Shown here piece after piece: positions 8,441 through 17,348 of a DNA stretch of 64,000 nt. The position numbers were made by a program, and so were the translations under genes. Source of the DNA: Streptomyces fagopyri (GTDB lineage: Bacteria > Actinomycetota > Actinomycetes > Streptomycetales > Streptomycetaceae); the NCBI RefSeq assembly GCF_009498275.1, contig NZ_CP045643.1, forward strand, positions 5,952,001 to 6,016,000. The letters are read 5' to 3'. The notes under the pieces are model-generated. The model worked only from the letters and a program-made list of their open reading frames with translations. It ran no database searches and was not told the DNA's origin. Position 1 is the stretch's first letter. Each line of letters begins with the position of its first letter.

Positions 8441-8479
8441 CCGGAGCCTGATCGGGAGATCGTGGTGGCGGCATGCCGT

Positions 8480-9607
8480 TCACGGCCTGTCGCCGCCACG
8501 CTCCCTCCAGCGGCGCACCAGCTCCTTGCCCCGGCTGCGCGCGACGACGTCGCAGACCGCCGCCGACAGCAGCGGCGCCGTCCGCCGCCGGGCCAGCAGC
8601 AGCCGCTGGTTGACGACGGGATACGGGCGCCAGTGGTGCTTGTAGGGCTCGTCGCCGCGCAGCAGACTCAGCGCCCTGCGGCCGTCCCCCTCGGTGTGCC
8701 GGGCGCAGGCGTCCAGCAGCATCACGGCGACGTCCGCCTTCCGTTCGCGCAGACCGGGATGGGCCCCGTAGAGGTAGCCGCCCGCCAGCCGCGGGGACAG
8801 CAGGGTGAGGTCCACCGCCATCACGGTGCCGTCGAGCCGGAACTCGGTGACCACCGCGTCCCCGGAGCTCACCATCGGTCCGACCGACCGGACCAGGTGC
8901 TCGGCGAACCGCTCCTGGAGATGCTCGGACGTCACCTTCCGCCCCTGCCACTGCAGTCGGTGCAGTTCCAGCAGCCGGCCCAGCGCGGTGTCCACCTCCC
9001 CGGCGGGCACGATCCTGCGCTCGACGCCCAGCGCGGAGAGTTTGCGCAGCTTGGCCCGCACGCGCTGGGCCTTCGAGGCGGGCAGCCTGCTCACCAGTTC
9101 GTCCATCGAGAGGGCGGGCAGTTCCAGACAGACCGAGTCGCGCACCCGGCGCCGCGGTCCGCGCCAGCGCTCGTAGATCCGCTCCACCGCGCCGCCGGGC
9201 CGTACCTCGCGGAAGTCGATCAGCGCGCTGCGGGCGGCCAGCGACAGTCCCTCGGCGAGCGTCGCCGTCGCGCGGTCGGCGCAGTCGTCGTCGATGAGGA
9301 CGTCGCCGTAGTCGGAGATGGACCCGCCGAGGGGGACCAGCGCGGGCAGGGGGCGGTGCACGCGCATCAGGGGCGCGGCCGCGCGGAGTTCGTCGCCCTC
9401 GCGGACCAGGACCAGACGGAGGCGGCCGGGGGTGCCGTACGACAGCCACCAGGAGTACAGCCAGGCGTGGTTCTGGAACGGGGTGGCGGCGGCACACCGG
9501 CCGTAGAGGCGTCCCCAGGCGGGTGCCAGGGCGGCGAACTCCCGCTCGTCGGTGACGATCTCGGCCCGCAGGGTGCTGTCGAGCGCGGCGGCCGCGGTGC
9601 CGTTCAC
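8480..9607 (-). CDS. CelD/BcsL-type GNAT acyltransferase
   Basis: This 375-residue cytoplasmic protein has a C-terminal GNAT (Acetyltransferase_6) domain like the CelD/BcsL proteins found in cellulose and exopolysaccharide clusters, distantly related to FemAB. Recognisable parts are TPFQNHAWLYSWW near the N-terminus, the helix with KAQRVRAKLRKLSALG, and the acceptor half with HRLQWQGRK and GGYLYGAHPGLRERKADV. The start is GTG at 9605-9607, overlapping the stop of the Wzz-like gene (GTGA), so translation is coupled. It is the last gene of the polysaccharide operon and probably acylates a sugar precursor; the donor and acceptor are unknown. Confidence 0.85.
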   Translation of the reverse strand: MNGTAAAALDSTLRAEIVTDEREFAALAPAWGRLYGRCAAATPFQNHAWLYSWWLSYGTPGRLRLVLVREGDELRAAAPLMRVHRPLPALVPLGGSISDYGDVLIDDDCADRATATLAEGLSLAARSALIDFREVRPGGAVERIYERWRGPRRRVRDSVCLELPALSMDELVSRLPASKAQRVRAKLRKLSALGVERRIVPAGEVDTALGRLLELHRLQWQGRKVTSEHLQERFAEHLVRSVGPMVSSGDAVVTEFRLDGTVMAVDLTLLSPRLAGGYLYGAHPGLRERKADVAVMLLDACARHTEGDGRRALSLLRGDEPYKHHWRPYPVVNQRLLLARRRTAPLLSAAVCDVVARSRGKELVRRWRERGGDRP

Positions 9608-10323
9608 AGCTGTCCGTGCGCGTCGGCGGCGGTCGCCGGGTTCGGTACGGAGGCCGTTCGCGCGAAGTCCCTGTCCCGCCGCGGACGCACCAGCAGGACC
9701 AGGCCGCCCAGCAGCCCTCCGGCGCTCGCGCCGACCAGCGCGGTCACCTTCGGCGACGGCGAGGAGGGGGCGGTCGGTTTCATCGCGCGGGAGAACTGGA
9801 GGAGTTCGACGTGCGTACTGGTACGGGTGGCGTTGGCGTGTTCGGTCAGCGAGCGCGAGACGGCGTTGGCCATGGCCGCCGCGAGGCCCGGCCGCGAGGA
9901 GGTGGCCGACACGGCGACCATCGGCGCGTCGGGCGAGGTCGCGGTCTGCACGCTGCGCTGGAGCGTCCGCACCGGCACCCCGGCCCGCGCCTGCGCGTTC
10001 GCGAGCACCGCGAGCTGCGTGGCGACCCGGCCGTACGCCTGCGCGAAGCCGAGCGCCGACGCCGGGTCGGATTTCTCCGTGGGCACGGCGATGACGTAAC
10101 TCGTCGCCGTGTACGTCGGGGGCTTCTCGACGCCGTACGCGCCGCCGAGCGCGCCGCCCAGCACGGCACCCGCGACGAGCAGGGTCCACGGCGGCAGGCC
10201 CCTGCGACGGGCCGCGGGCGTGTCCGCCGGGCCGGGAGTGCCGGCCGGTCCGGCCGGGCCGGGCGCGTCCGCGGGGTGTGCCGGATCGGCGGGACGGTGC
10301 TGCCTGGTGGAGATGTCGGTCAT
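9604..10323 (-). CDS. Wzz/YveK-like chain-length determinant
   Basis: This 239-residue membrane protein has two transmembrane segments (about 46-64 and 194-213) enclosing an extracytoplasmic domain. That is the layout of Wzz/polysaccharide co-polymerases that set polymer length. The N-terminal 40 residues are Pro/Ala-rich. The motif PTYTATSYVIAVP after the first helix is typical. It lacks the cytoplasmic BY-kinase domain (no Walker motifs), and I see no separate BY-kinase gene nearby. The start ATG overlaps the upstream glycosyltransferase stop by four bases (ATGA), and its stop overlaps the next start. It would partner with the Wzy-like protein at 14150-15856. Confidence 0.85.
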   Translation of the reverse strand: MTDISTRQHRPADPAHPADAPGPAGPAGTPGPADTPAARRRGLPPWTLLVAGAVLGGALGGAYGVEKPPTYTATSYVIAVPTEKSDPASALGFAQAYGRVATQLAVLANAQARAGVPVRTLQRSVQTATSPDAPMVAVSATSSRPGLAAAMANAVSRSLTEHANATRTSTHVELLQFSRAMKPTAPSSPSPKVTALVGASAGGLLGGLVLLVRPRRDRDFARTASVPNPATAADAHGQL

Positions 10324-11453
10324 GAGGAACTCACTCCCAGAGGGGTGCAGGAGACGGCGGCCGCGTACACGTCCATGAGCTGGGCGGCGCTGCGGGTGAT
10401 GCTGTAGTGGTGGGCGGCGTCCGGTACCGAGCGGGGCCCGGGACCCGCTCCGCGGACCGCCCGGAGGGCCCGTACGAACGAGTCGGCGCCCCCCTGGACC
10501 CGGCGTGCGCCGGGCGCGGCATCCGCCGGCAGGTCCTCGACGGCGGGGCAGGAGACGTACAGGACCGGCAGGCCGGCCGCCATCGCCTCCACGACCGCGA
10601 GCCCGAAGGCCTCCTCGGCGCTGGGCGACGCGAGGACGTCCATGGCCGCGGTCAGCGACGGCAGATCGGCGCCCGGAAGGCCGCCGGTGGGGCGCTCGCC
10701 GGTGAACAGCACCCGGTCCGCGACCCCGGCCCGCTGCGCGGTCCGCCGCAGCACGCTTTCCTCGGTGCCGCCCCCGACCAGCAGCAGCCAGTGATCCGGG
10801 GGCAGTTCGGCCAGCGCGCGGATCAGGACGTCGAACCGCTTGGCCGCCGTGAGCCGGCCGACACCGCCCACGACGTAGGCGCCCTCCGGCAGTCCGAGCC
10901 GGCGACGGGTGCGTGCGCGCAGCGCCGGGTCGAAGCGGAAACGTTCCACGTCGATGCCGTTCGGGACGACCTCGATGCGCGGTCCGGGCACGCCCCAGCG
11001 GCGCAGCCGGTCGGCCACGGTCGGCGAGACGGCGACGGTGGACCGGCCGAGCCGCTCACTGGCGAGATAGAGCGCGCGGACACCCGTGCTCAGCCTGCGC
11101 CCTTCCATCTGCGAGTCGCCCAGGGAGTGTTCGGTGGCGACGACGGCCCTCACCCCGGCCAGCCGCGCGGCGATCCGGCCGTACACGCACGCCCGGTAGA
11201 GATGGGTGTGGACGAGGTCGTAGCGGCCTCCGCGGATCAGCTTCGTCAGCCGGGGGAGCGCGGCGAGGTCCCGGTTGCCGGTCATGCCGAGGTGGACGAC
11301 GCGTACGCCGTCGTCGGTGAGTCCGTCGGCGACCGCGCCGGGGTTGGTGAGCGTGACCACGTCGCAGTCGACGGGCAGATGCCGCAGGAGCAGCCGCAGT
11401 TGCTGTTCCGCGCCGCCGACACCGAGGCCGGTGATGATGTGCAGGGCCTTCAT
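10320..11453 (-). CDS. GT4-family glycosyltransferase
   Basis: This 377-residue GT-B glycosyltransferase begins MKALHIITGLGVGGAEQQL, the classic N-terminal acceptor-domain signature of family GT4. The donor site contains VVPNGIDVERF and the E-x7-E motif (SAEEAFGLAVVEAMAAGLP). It should transfer a nucleotide-activated sugar to a lipid-linked intermediate at the cytoplasmic face of the membrane. Its start shares one base with the deacetylase stop (TGATG) and its own stop overlaps the Wzz gene, so it is translationally coupled on both sides. The donor sugar cannot be predicted. Confidence 0.9.
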   Translation of the reverse strand: MKALHIITGLGVGGAEQQLRLLLRHLPVDCDVVTLTNPGAVADGLTDDGVRVVHLGMTGNRDLAALPRLTKLIRGGRYDLVHTHLYRACVYGRIAARLAGVRAVVATEHSLGDSQMEGRRLSTGVRALYLASERLGRSTVAVSPTVADRLRRWGVPGPRIEVVPNGIDVERFRFDPALRARTRRRLGLPEGAYVVGGVGRLTAAKRFDVLIRALAELPPDHWLLLVGGGTEESVLRRTAQRAGVADRVLFTGERPTGGLPGADLPSLTAAMDVLASPSAEEAFGLAVVEAMAAGLPVLYVSCPAVEDLPADAAPGARRVQGGADSFVRALRAVRGAGPGPRSVPDAAHHYSITRSAAQLMDVYAAAVSCTPLGVSSS

Positions 11454-12259
11454 CAGGCCCCCTCGACCGGGCGCCGCCGCAGCCGGTGCAGCTTGAGTTT
11501 CAGCAGCAGGCGTACGGCGGTGTCGTGCTGCCCGATGTGGACGCGCGGCAGGGCGTGCGGGCCGGTCAGCGGGCCGGGATCGATTCCGCAGCCGTAGGCG
11601 TAGCCGGCGTGGCGGACGGCGTCCACGACTCGCGCGTCGATGGTTCCGTAGGGGTAGCAGAAGCCGTCGACGGGAGCACCGGTCAGGTCCGAGAGCACGG
11701 CTCTGCTCTCGGCGACCTCGGAGTGCAGCAGGGCGTCGTCGAGCTGGGTCAGGTCGATGTGGGTGAGGCCGTGCGAGCCGATCTCGACGCCCTCGGCGGC
11801 GGCCTGCCGGATGCCCCGGGCGCCGAGCAGCGGCTTGCGGGGACCGAGCGGGTCCCAGGCGTTGTCGCCGTCCAGCCGGCCCGGCAGGACGAAGAGGGTG
11901 GCACCGCAGTCGTGCCGGTGCAGCAGGGGCAGGGCGGTCTCGACGAAGTCGGCGTATCCGTCGTCGAAGGTGAGACCGACCAGACCGCGGCTCTTTCCCC
12001 GGGCGCGTGCGGCGAGCAGTTCGGCCATGCTCACACCGCGCAGCCCGCGGCGCCGCAGCCATCCCAGCTGGTGGTCGAGACGGTCCGGCGAGACGGTGAT
12101 GCTGTACGGGTCGTCGGAGCAGTCGCCCACGGAGTGGTACATCGCGACCCAGGGGACCGTGTCGGCGGCCCGCGCGGCGCTGTGGAAGCAGGTGCGGCGG
12201 CGGGGGTCGGTGGCGGCGCGGGCGTCGACACGTCTGAAGCGGTCAGCGGAAACGGACAT
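11453..12259 (-). CDS. polysaccharide deacetylase (CE4, NodB-like)
   Basis: This 268-residue protein has a NodB homology domain. Motif 1 is LTFDDGYADF, with D99 (catalytic base) and D100 (metal). Motif 2 is GSHGLTH, with metal-binding H163 and H167. Later FCYPYGTIDARV corresponds to motif 3 (RxPY-like, here CYPYG). No signal peptide or membrane helix is visible, so it would act in the cytoplasm on lipid-linked sugars, or be exported by an unseen route. It overlaps the MurJ gene by 17 bases upstream and the GT4 start by one base. It implies an N-acetylated sugar in the polymer. Confidence 0.88.
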   Translation of the reverse strand: MSVSADRFRRVDARAATDPRRRTCFHSAARAADTVPWVAMYHSVGDCSDDPYSITVSPDRLDHQLGWLRRRGLRGVSMAELLAARARGKSRGLVGLTFDDGYADFVETALPLLHRHDCGATLFVLPGRLDGDNAWDPLGPRKPLLGARGIRQAAAEGVEIGSHGLTHIDLTQLDDALLHSEVAESRAVLSDLTGAPVDGFCYPYGTIDARVVDAVRHAGYAYGCGIDPGPLTGPHALPRVHIGQHDTAVRLLLKLKLHRLRRRPVEGA

Positions 12260-14153
12260 GCGGCAGCCTTCGTTTGAGGGGACGGAGGACGGGTGCGAGG
12301 GCCTGGACGCCCAAGGCCCAGGCCAGCACGGCGAAGACGGCGGTCACGACGGTGCCGCCGAGGACGAGACCCACCAGGGGGGAGTGCGTACGGCTCGCGC
12401 AGAGCGCCCCCACCGCGCCCGCGACGAGCGCCGCGCGCACCGGTTTGCCCAGTTCGGCGACCACCCGCCGGGTGCGGATCGGCACACTGCGCGGACCCAT
12501 GCCGCACAGCAGGAGCAGGGCGCTGAGGGTGATGCCGCCCGCGTTCGCCGCGGCGATCCCGCACACCCCCCAGGTACCGACGGCGAGCGCCCCGATCCAC
12601 GAGGTCGCGACGATTCCCGCGGTCATCGCGAACAGCGGGTACCAGGTCGGCCGCCCCGACGAGAAGTACGAGCGCACGAGCGCGCCCACCAGGGTGTGGC
12701 CGAGGAGCCCGAGCGCGTAGACCCGCATCACGGAGGCGGTGGCCGCGGTGTCCTGCGCGGTGAACGCACCCCGCTGGAAGAGCAGTTGGATGATCTGGGG
12801 CGCGCACGCGATGACCGCCGCGGTGCCGAGGAGCACGGTGCAGGAGACCAGTGCCAGGTCACGCTCCACCCGGACGCGGGCCCGCTCGGTGTCGCCCTCG
12901 GCCATCGCCTGTGCCACCACCGGGAAGGTGACGGTGCACAGCATCAGCGAGAGCACCATCGGCATCTGGGCGACCTTCTGCGCGTAGTTCAGGTGTGAGA
13001 TGGCGCCGGCGGGCAGGGACGAGGCCAGGAACCGTTCGATCAGCACCTGCGACTGCCGGCACAGGGCGAAGAGCAGCACCGTGCTGACCAGCGTCAGGTC
13101 CATCGGACGGGATTCCGCGACGTCCGCCCCGTCCGTGACCGTCTCGTGCCGTCCGAGCTGACGCCAGAGCGAGGGCGCCTGCGCGACCACCATCAGGGCG
13201 CCGCCCACCGCGACCCCGAGGGCCGCCGAACGCACCCCCCAGCGGCCGCCGAGGACGAACATCGCCGTGATGATGCCGGTGTTGTACGCGACGTAGATCG
13301 CCGCGGGCGCGACGAAACGGCGGTGCGCGCGCAGTGCGGCGCTGCAGTACCCGGCGAGTCCGAAGGTGAACACGCAGGTGGCCGTCAACCGGGTGCAGTC
13401 CACCGCGAGCCTCGGGTCCGGCAGGCCCGGCGCGAGGGCCTCGACGAGGTAGGGCGCCCCGGCGATCAACAGCGCGGCGACGGCCGTGACGGCGAGCGTC
13501 AGCCGGGGCAGGGTCGCGGCGACCAGGGCGCGGACCGGGTCGCCGACGGCGCCCTGGGCGCGCCGCGCCACGGCCATGCTGAACGCCGGTACGAGCACGA
13601 AGGCCAGGCCGTCCTCGATCAGCAGCGTCGCGGCGAACTCGGGCAGTGTCCAGGCGACCAGGAAGGCGTCCGTCGCCGAGCCGGCTCCGAACAGGTGGGC
13701 GAGGGCCTGGTCGCGGCCGAGGCCCAGCAGGGCTCCGGCGATCGACAGCGCGATCGTGACGAGGGCGGCCTTGGCGAGGAACCGGTTGGAGGCGGTCTCC
13801 CCGGAGGAGGGCGCTGCGGAGGGGATCTCCAGGGCGGGAGCGGGGGCTGAGGAGATCGTCGGGGGAGAGGGGAGGGAGGGGGCGGCGGAGACGAGCGGGC
13901 CGGGCGGGCCGGGCGGGCCGGGCGGGACGGGCAGGACGGGCAGGACGGGCAGGACGGGCGGGACGGGCAGGACGGGTGGGCCGGACGGGCCGGGCGGGAC
14001 GGAGGAGAGGGGTGGGGAGGACAAGGAGGGAAGGGCGAGCGGGTCGGACGGGGTACGGGCAGGGGTGGTGTCGCGGGCGGGCGAGAGGGCGCACAGGTCG
14101 TCGGTGCCGGCGTCGCCGTCGTCGGTCGCCGCCCGCGGAGGCTGCACCGTCAT
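12243..14153 (-). CDS. MurJ/MviN-like lipid flippase with proline-rich N-terminal extension
   Basis: This 636-residue polytopic protein of the MOP superfamily has about 14 membrane helices from residue 130 onward (from FLAKAALVTIALSIAGALLG). Landmarks are GAGSATDAFLVAW and HLNYAQKVAQMPMVL, typical of MurJ-type flippases. In this operon it likely replaces Wzx, flipping the undecaprenyl-linked repeat unit outward. The first 125 residues are a low-complexity tail with PVLPVPPVLPVLP and PGPPGPPGP runs (13890-13990), which normal MurJ lacks. ATG overlaps the upstream ligase stop by four bases (ATGA). It is probably not the housekeeping lipid II flippase, because it sits inside a polysaccharide operon. 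Confidence 0.87.
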   Translation of the reverse strand: MTVQPPRAATDDGDAGTDDLCALSPARDTTPARTPSDPLALPSLSSPPLSSVPPGPSGPPVLPVPPVLPVLPVLPVPPGPPGPPGPLVSAAPSLPSPPTISSAPAPALEIPSAAPSSGETASNRFLAKAALVTIALSIAGALLGLGRDQALAHLFGAGSATDAFLVAWTLPEFAATLLIEDGLAFVLVPAFSMAVARRAQGAVGDPVRALVAATLPRLTLAVTAVAALLIAGAPYLVEALAPGLPDPRLAVDCTRLTATCVFTFGLAGYCSAALRAHRRFVAPAAIYVAYNTGIITAMFVLGGRWGVRSAALGVAVGGALMVVAQAPSLWRQLGRHETVTDGADVAESRPMDLTLVSTVLLFALCRQSQVLIERFLASSLPAGAISHLNYAQKVAQMPMVLSLMLCTVTFPVVAQAMAEGDTERARVRVERDLALVSCTVLLGTAAVIACAPQIIQLLFQRGAFTAQDTAATASVMRVYALGLLGHTLVGALVRSYFSSGRPTWYPLFAMTAGIVATSWIGALAVGTWGVCGIAAANAGGITLSALLLLCGMGPRSVPIRTRRVVAELGKPVRAALVAGAVGALCASRTHSPLVGLVLGGTVVTAVFAVLAWALGVQALAPVLRPLKRRLPHVRFR

Positions 14154-15856
14154 CGTGTCGAGGCCCCCTCGGGAGCGCCCGCCGTCGGTGAGGACGCGGA
14201 GGAGGACGCCGACGAGGACACGGGCACGGGCGGCGCCGCCGCTTCGGAGACCGGCGAGGTCGGGGACACCTGGGCCTCGGGGCCCAGCGCGGTCGGGAAG
14301 CCCTCGGTCACGGCGGTCGGCCGGGCCGAGGCGTCGAAGACCGGTGACGTCGGGGACACCCCGGCATCGGAGGCCAGGGACAGCGGGGACGCCGGGTCCA
14401 CCAGGGCCCACCAGGCCACCAGACCGAAGCAGACACCCGTCAGTACGGTCGAGGGCCCGCCGATGTCCGCGTACACGAAGTCCACCAACTGCCAGCCGAG
14501 CAGTCCGCACGAGACCAGCGCGCAGTCGAGCCCCGACGGGGCCCGGACCGGGCGGCCGAGCCCCGCCGGTGCGCCCGGCGGCGCCCGGCGCACCCGGACC
14601 AGCCCGCGCAGCGCGCACACCAGGAGCGCCAGCCAGCTGCCCGCGAGGGCGAGCAGCCCGATCAGTCCCTGCTCGCTCAGCACGAGCAGATACATGTTGT
14701 GCGGGGAGAGCAGCGGCTGCTTGCTGTAGGCGGCTCCGGCGCCCCCGATGTCGCTGCCCGAGGAGAGGGCGAGCGAGGCGTGACCGTCGCGTTGGTCGGG
14801 GAAGCCCTTGAGCCCGACCCCGGTGAGCGGGTGGTCGCGCCACATGTCGACCGCCGCCGCCCACATGGTGTACCGGTCCACCACCGACTGGTCCGGGGCG
14901 TCGGTGACCCGCGTGATGCTGTCGAGGCGCTCCTGGAGCATCTCCGTACCGACGCCGAGCCCGCCCACCAGGATCACGGCCACGGCCGCGACGACGGCAC
15001 CCACCCGGACCGCGCGCCGCAGCCCCGCCAGCGTCAGCTGCGCACCGCAGGCCAGCGCCGTGGCGATCCACGCGCCCCGGCTGAACGACAGCGCGAGCGG
15101 CGGCAGCAGTGCCAGGGCGCAGACCACGGCCGAGGTCCGCTGCCGCGTCGTACCCGAACCGAGCGCCAGGGCGACCGCGCACACCAGCCCGAAGGCGACC
15201 ACCGTCGCCATGCCCATCACGTCCGTCGCCCCGAAGGTCCCCACGGCCCGGACGTCCTCGCCCTGGTAGGAGGCACCGGTCCCGGTGACGTACTGGTGCA
15301 CCCCGACCGTGCCCTGCCACAGCGCCAGGGCGACGAACGACCAGGCGAGCAGCCGGAAGTCGCGGCGGTCCCGGACCAGCAGCAGCACGGCCGCGGGCAC
15401 CAGGACGAAGATCTGCAGATACCGGGTGAGACCGGTGATCCCGGCCCCGGGGCCCGCCGCGTCGGCCGCCGCGACCGCGATGCCGACCACGGGCAGCGCG
15501 AGGACCACCGCCGCGCCCGGGGACAGAGGACGCCGGCGGTGTCGTACGAGCCGTACCGCGCAGCCGACCACGAGCAGACCGGACATGGCGTCCGCGATGC
15601 TCGCGCCGCCCTCTCCGCTCGGCGCGATCGGCAGCCCGAGCAGCGCGATCACCGCCATGACGGGCAGGACCGGCAGCGCGCCGCGCGCCCCGGACACCAG
15701 GGAGCCCAGCGGCGAGCGGGGGGTGGCCCGCGGTGGGCCGGAGGTCTGCGCCGCGTAGGGGGCCCGCGGCGACCGGGGGGTGACCGGCGGTCGGTCGGAT
15801 CCGGCCCGCGGGGGGTGGGAGGCGGCCCGCGGCGGGTGGGGCAGGGCTCGGCTCAT
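14150..15856 (-). CDS. O-antigen ligase/polymerase-like membrane protein (Wzy/WaaL family)
   Basis: This 568-residue protein has about ten to twelve membrane helices and a large extracytoplasmic loop (near GLKGFPDQRDGHASLALS). It matches the O-antigen ligase (Wzy_C) domain, which joins lipid-linked repeat units into polymer or transfers them to an acceptor. The N-terminal 50 residues are a Pro/Arg-rich cytoplasmic segment and the last 90 are Ala/Pro/Ser-rich. It is separated by four bases from the sugar transferase and overlaps the flippase start. Whether it polymerises or ligates cannot be told, but with Wzz-like and flippase genes in the same operon a Wzy role is more likely. Confidence 0.85.
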   Translation of the reverse strand: MSRALPHPPRAASHPPRAGSDRPPVTPRSPRAPYAAQTSGPPRATPRSPLGSLVSGARGALPVLPVMAVIALLGLPIAPSGEGGASIADAMSGLLVVGCAVRLVRHRRRPLSPGAAVVLALPVVGIAVAAADAAGPGAGITGLTRYLQIFVLVPAAVLLLVRDRRDFRLLAWSFVALALWQGTVGVHQYVTGTGASYQGEDVRAVGTFGATDVMGMATVVAFGLVCAVALALGSGTTRQRTSAVVCALALLPPLALSFSRGAWIATALACGAQLTLAGLRRAVRVGAVVAAVAVILVGGLGVGTEMLQERLDSITRVTDAPDQSVVDRYTMWAAAVDMWRDHPLTGVGLKGFPDQRDGHASLALSSGSDIGGAGAAYSKQPLLSPHNMYLLVLSEQGLIGLLALAGSWLALLVCALRGLVRVRRAPPGAPAGLGRPVRAPSGLDCALVSCGLLGWQLVDFVYADIGGPSTVLTGVCFGLVAWWALVDPASPLSLASDAGVSPTSPVFDASARPTAVTEGFPTALGPEAQVSPTSPVSEAAAPPVPVSSSASSSASSPTAGAPEGASTR

Positions 15857-15860
15857 CGGC

Positions 15861-17348
15861 TCAGCTCCCCGTCGGGCGTACCAGCGAGGCCGCCGTGCGC
15901 AGCAGGATGCAGACGTCCTGCCACAGCGACCAGTTGTCGATGTACGCGTTGTCGAACCGGCAGCGGTCCTCGATCGACGTGTCGCCGCGCAGCCCGTGGA
16001 TCTGGGCGAGGCCGGTGATGCCGGTCTGCATGCGGTGGCGAGCCGCGTAGCCCGGATAGGTCTGGCTGAACTTGGCCACGAAGTAAGGCCGTTCGGGACG
16101 CGGGCCGACCAGGCTCATGTCGCCCCACAGGACGTTCCACAGCTGAAGCAGTTCGTCGAGCGAGGTGCGCCGCATGAAGTGGCAGAAACGGCTCATCTCC
16201 CGCTCGCCCGCGACGCTCCAGCGGGTCGCGGCCTCGTGCGCGTCGACCGGGCGGTGGGTACGGAACTTCAGCAGGGTGAAGGGCCGCCCGTCCTTGCCGA
16301 TGCGTTCCTGCCGGAAGACCACGCCCGGTCCGTCGCTCAGCCGCAGCGCGACCGCGCACACCAGCAGCAGCGGGCTGACCACGAGCAGCAGCGCCCCGGA
16401 GACGGCGACGTCGAGAAGCCGCTTGCCGAGGTTCCCGTGAGCCCTGGAGACGTTGATCCGCCGGCAGGAGAACCCGGCGAGCCGCCCGCTTCCGGCCGCC
16501 CTGCCGCTCGCGGCTCCGTAGCTTCTGCCCCGCGGCGCTCCGTACGGGATCTCCTGCGACGGCGAGTCCGCGTCGACGTGCCACAGCACACAGCCCGCCT
16601 CGCTCAACGCCCGCAGCAACGGCCCGTGTTCACCGCGCGGCTCCACCACGAGCACGGCGCGCACGCTGTTCTGGATGAGGGCCCGCTGCACCTCCTCGCC
16701 GGTGGTGAGGACCGGTAGCCCCTCGCCGCCGGCCGTCTGGGCGGAGACGACACCCACCGGACGCAGACCGCACCGCGGGTGACGCAGGAAGGCCGCGGCC
16801 ACCCGCTGGGCGGTTCCCGCGGGACCGATCACCAGGGTGGCGTCGGGGCGCAGGACCAGGGCGCGTCGGCGGCGCCAGTGCACGAGGGCGCGGCCCGCGC
16901 AGTTCACCGCCGACTGCAGCGCGCAGCCCACGGCCAGGGTCCGGGCGGACAGCGCCGCGCCCGGGGAGAGCGCCGCCGACAGGGCCGCGAGCGCGCACCA
17001 CGTCACCACGACGCGCCCGCACACGGCGGGCAGGTCGTCGAGGGCGGTGGGGATCGGCCCGGGACGGTACAGCGCGCCGTGCGCGTTCAGCGCGAGTAAC
17101 CCGAGCAACAGCGCGACGAGGAGCGGCGGATGCCGCTGGACCTGGGCGAGGGACAGTCCCGCCAGCAGCGCCGCACCGCCGTCCGCGACGAGCAGGGGCA
17201 GCCACGGGGCACGGGGGGCGGACAGCCGCTGTCCGGCGGGGAACCTGAAGCCGTCGGCGGCCCCGCGCGAAGGGATGACCGAGACGGGCGAGAATCCGTA
17301 CTCCCGGGGCTCTCCGCCGGGGGAGGGAACGGTGCTTTCCGCAGTCAC
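15861..17348 (-). CDS. polyprenyl-phosphate sugar-1-phosphate transferase (initiating enzyme)
   Basis: This 495-residue protein is the likely first enzyme of the pathway, placing a sugar-1-phosphate on undecaprenyl phosphate. The N-terminal half has several membrane helices and a Rossmann-like CoA-binding fold. The C-terminal bacterial sugar transferase domain starts at about residue 305. It shows GKRLLDVAVSG, FRQERIGKDGRPFTLLKFRT, RRTSLDELLQLWNVLWGDMS, LVGPRPERP and GITGLAQIHG. GTG at 17346-17348 overlaps the upstream GT4 stop (GTGA). The sugar is probably a hexose or N-acetylhexosamine phosphate; no motif decides which. Confidence 0.92.
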   Translation of the reverse strand: MTAESTVPSPGGEPREYGFSPVSVIPSRGAADGFRFPAGQRLSAPRAPWLPLLVADGGAALLAGLSLAQVQRHPPLLVALLLGLLALNAHGALYRPGPIPTALDDLPAVCGRVVVTWCALAALSAALSPGAALSARTLAVGCALQSAVNCAGRALVHWRRRRALVLRPDATLVIGPAGTAQRVAAAFLRHPRCGLRPVGVVSAQTAGGEGLPVLTTGEEVQRALIQNSVRAVLVVEPRGEHGPLLRALSEAGCVLWHVDADSPSQEIPYGAPRGRSYGAASGRAAGSGRLAGFSCRRINVSRAHGNLGKRLLDVAVSGALLLVVSPLLLVCAVALRLSDGPGVVFRQERIGKDGRPFTLLKFRTHRPVDAHEAATRWSVAGEREMSRFCHFMRRTSLDELLQLWNVLWGDMSLVGPRPERPYFVAKFSQTYPGYAARHRMQTGITGLAQIHGLRGDTSIEDRCRFDNAYIDNWSLWQDVCILLRTAASLVRPTGS

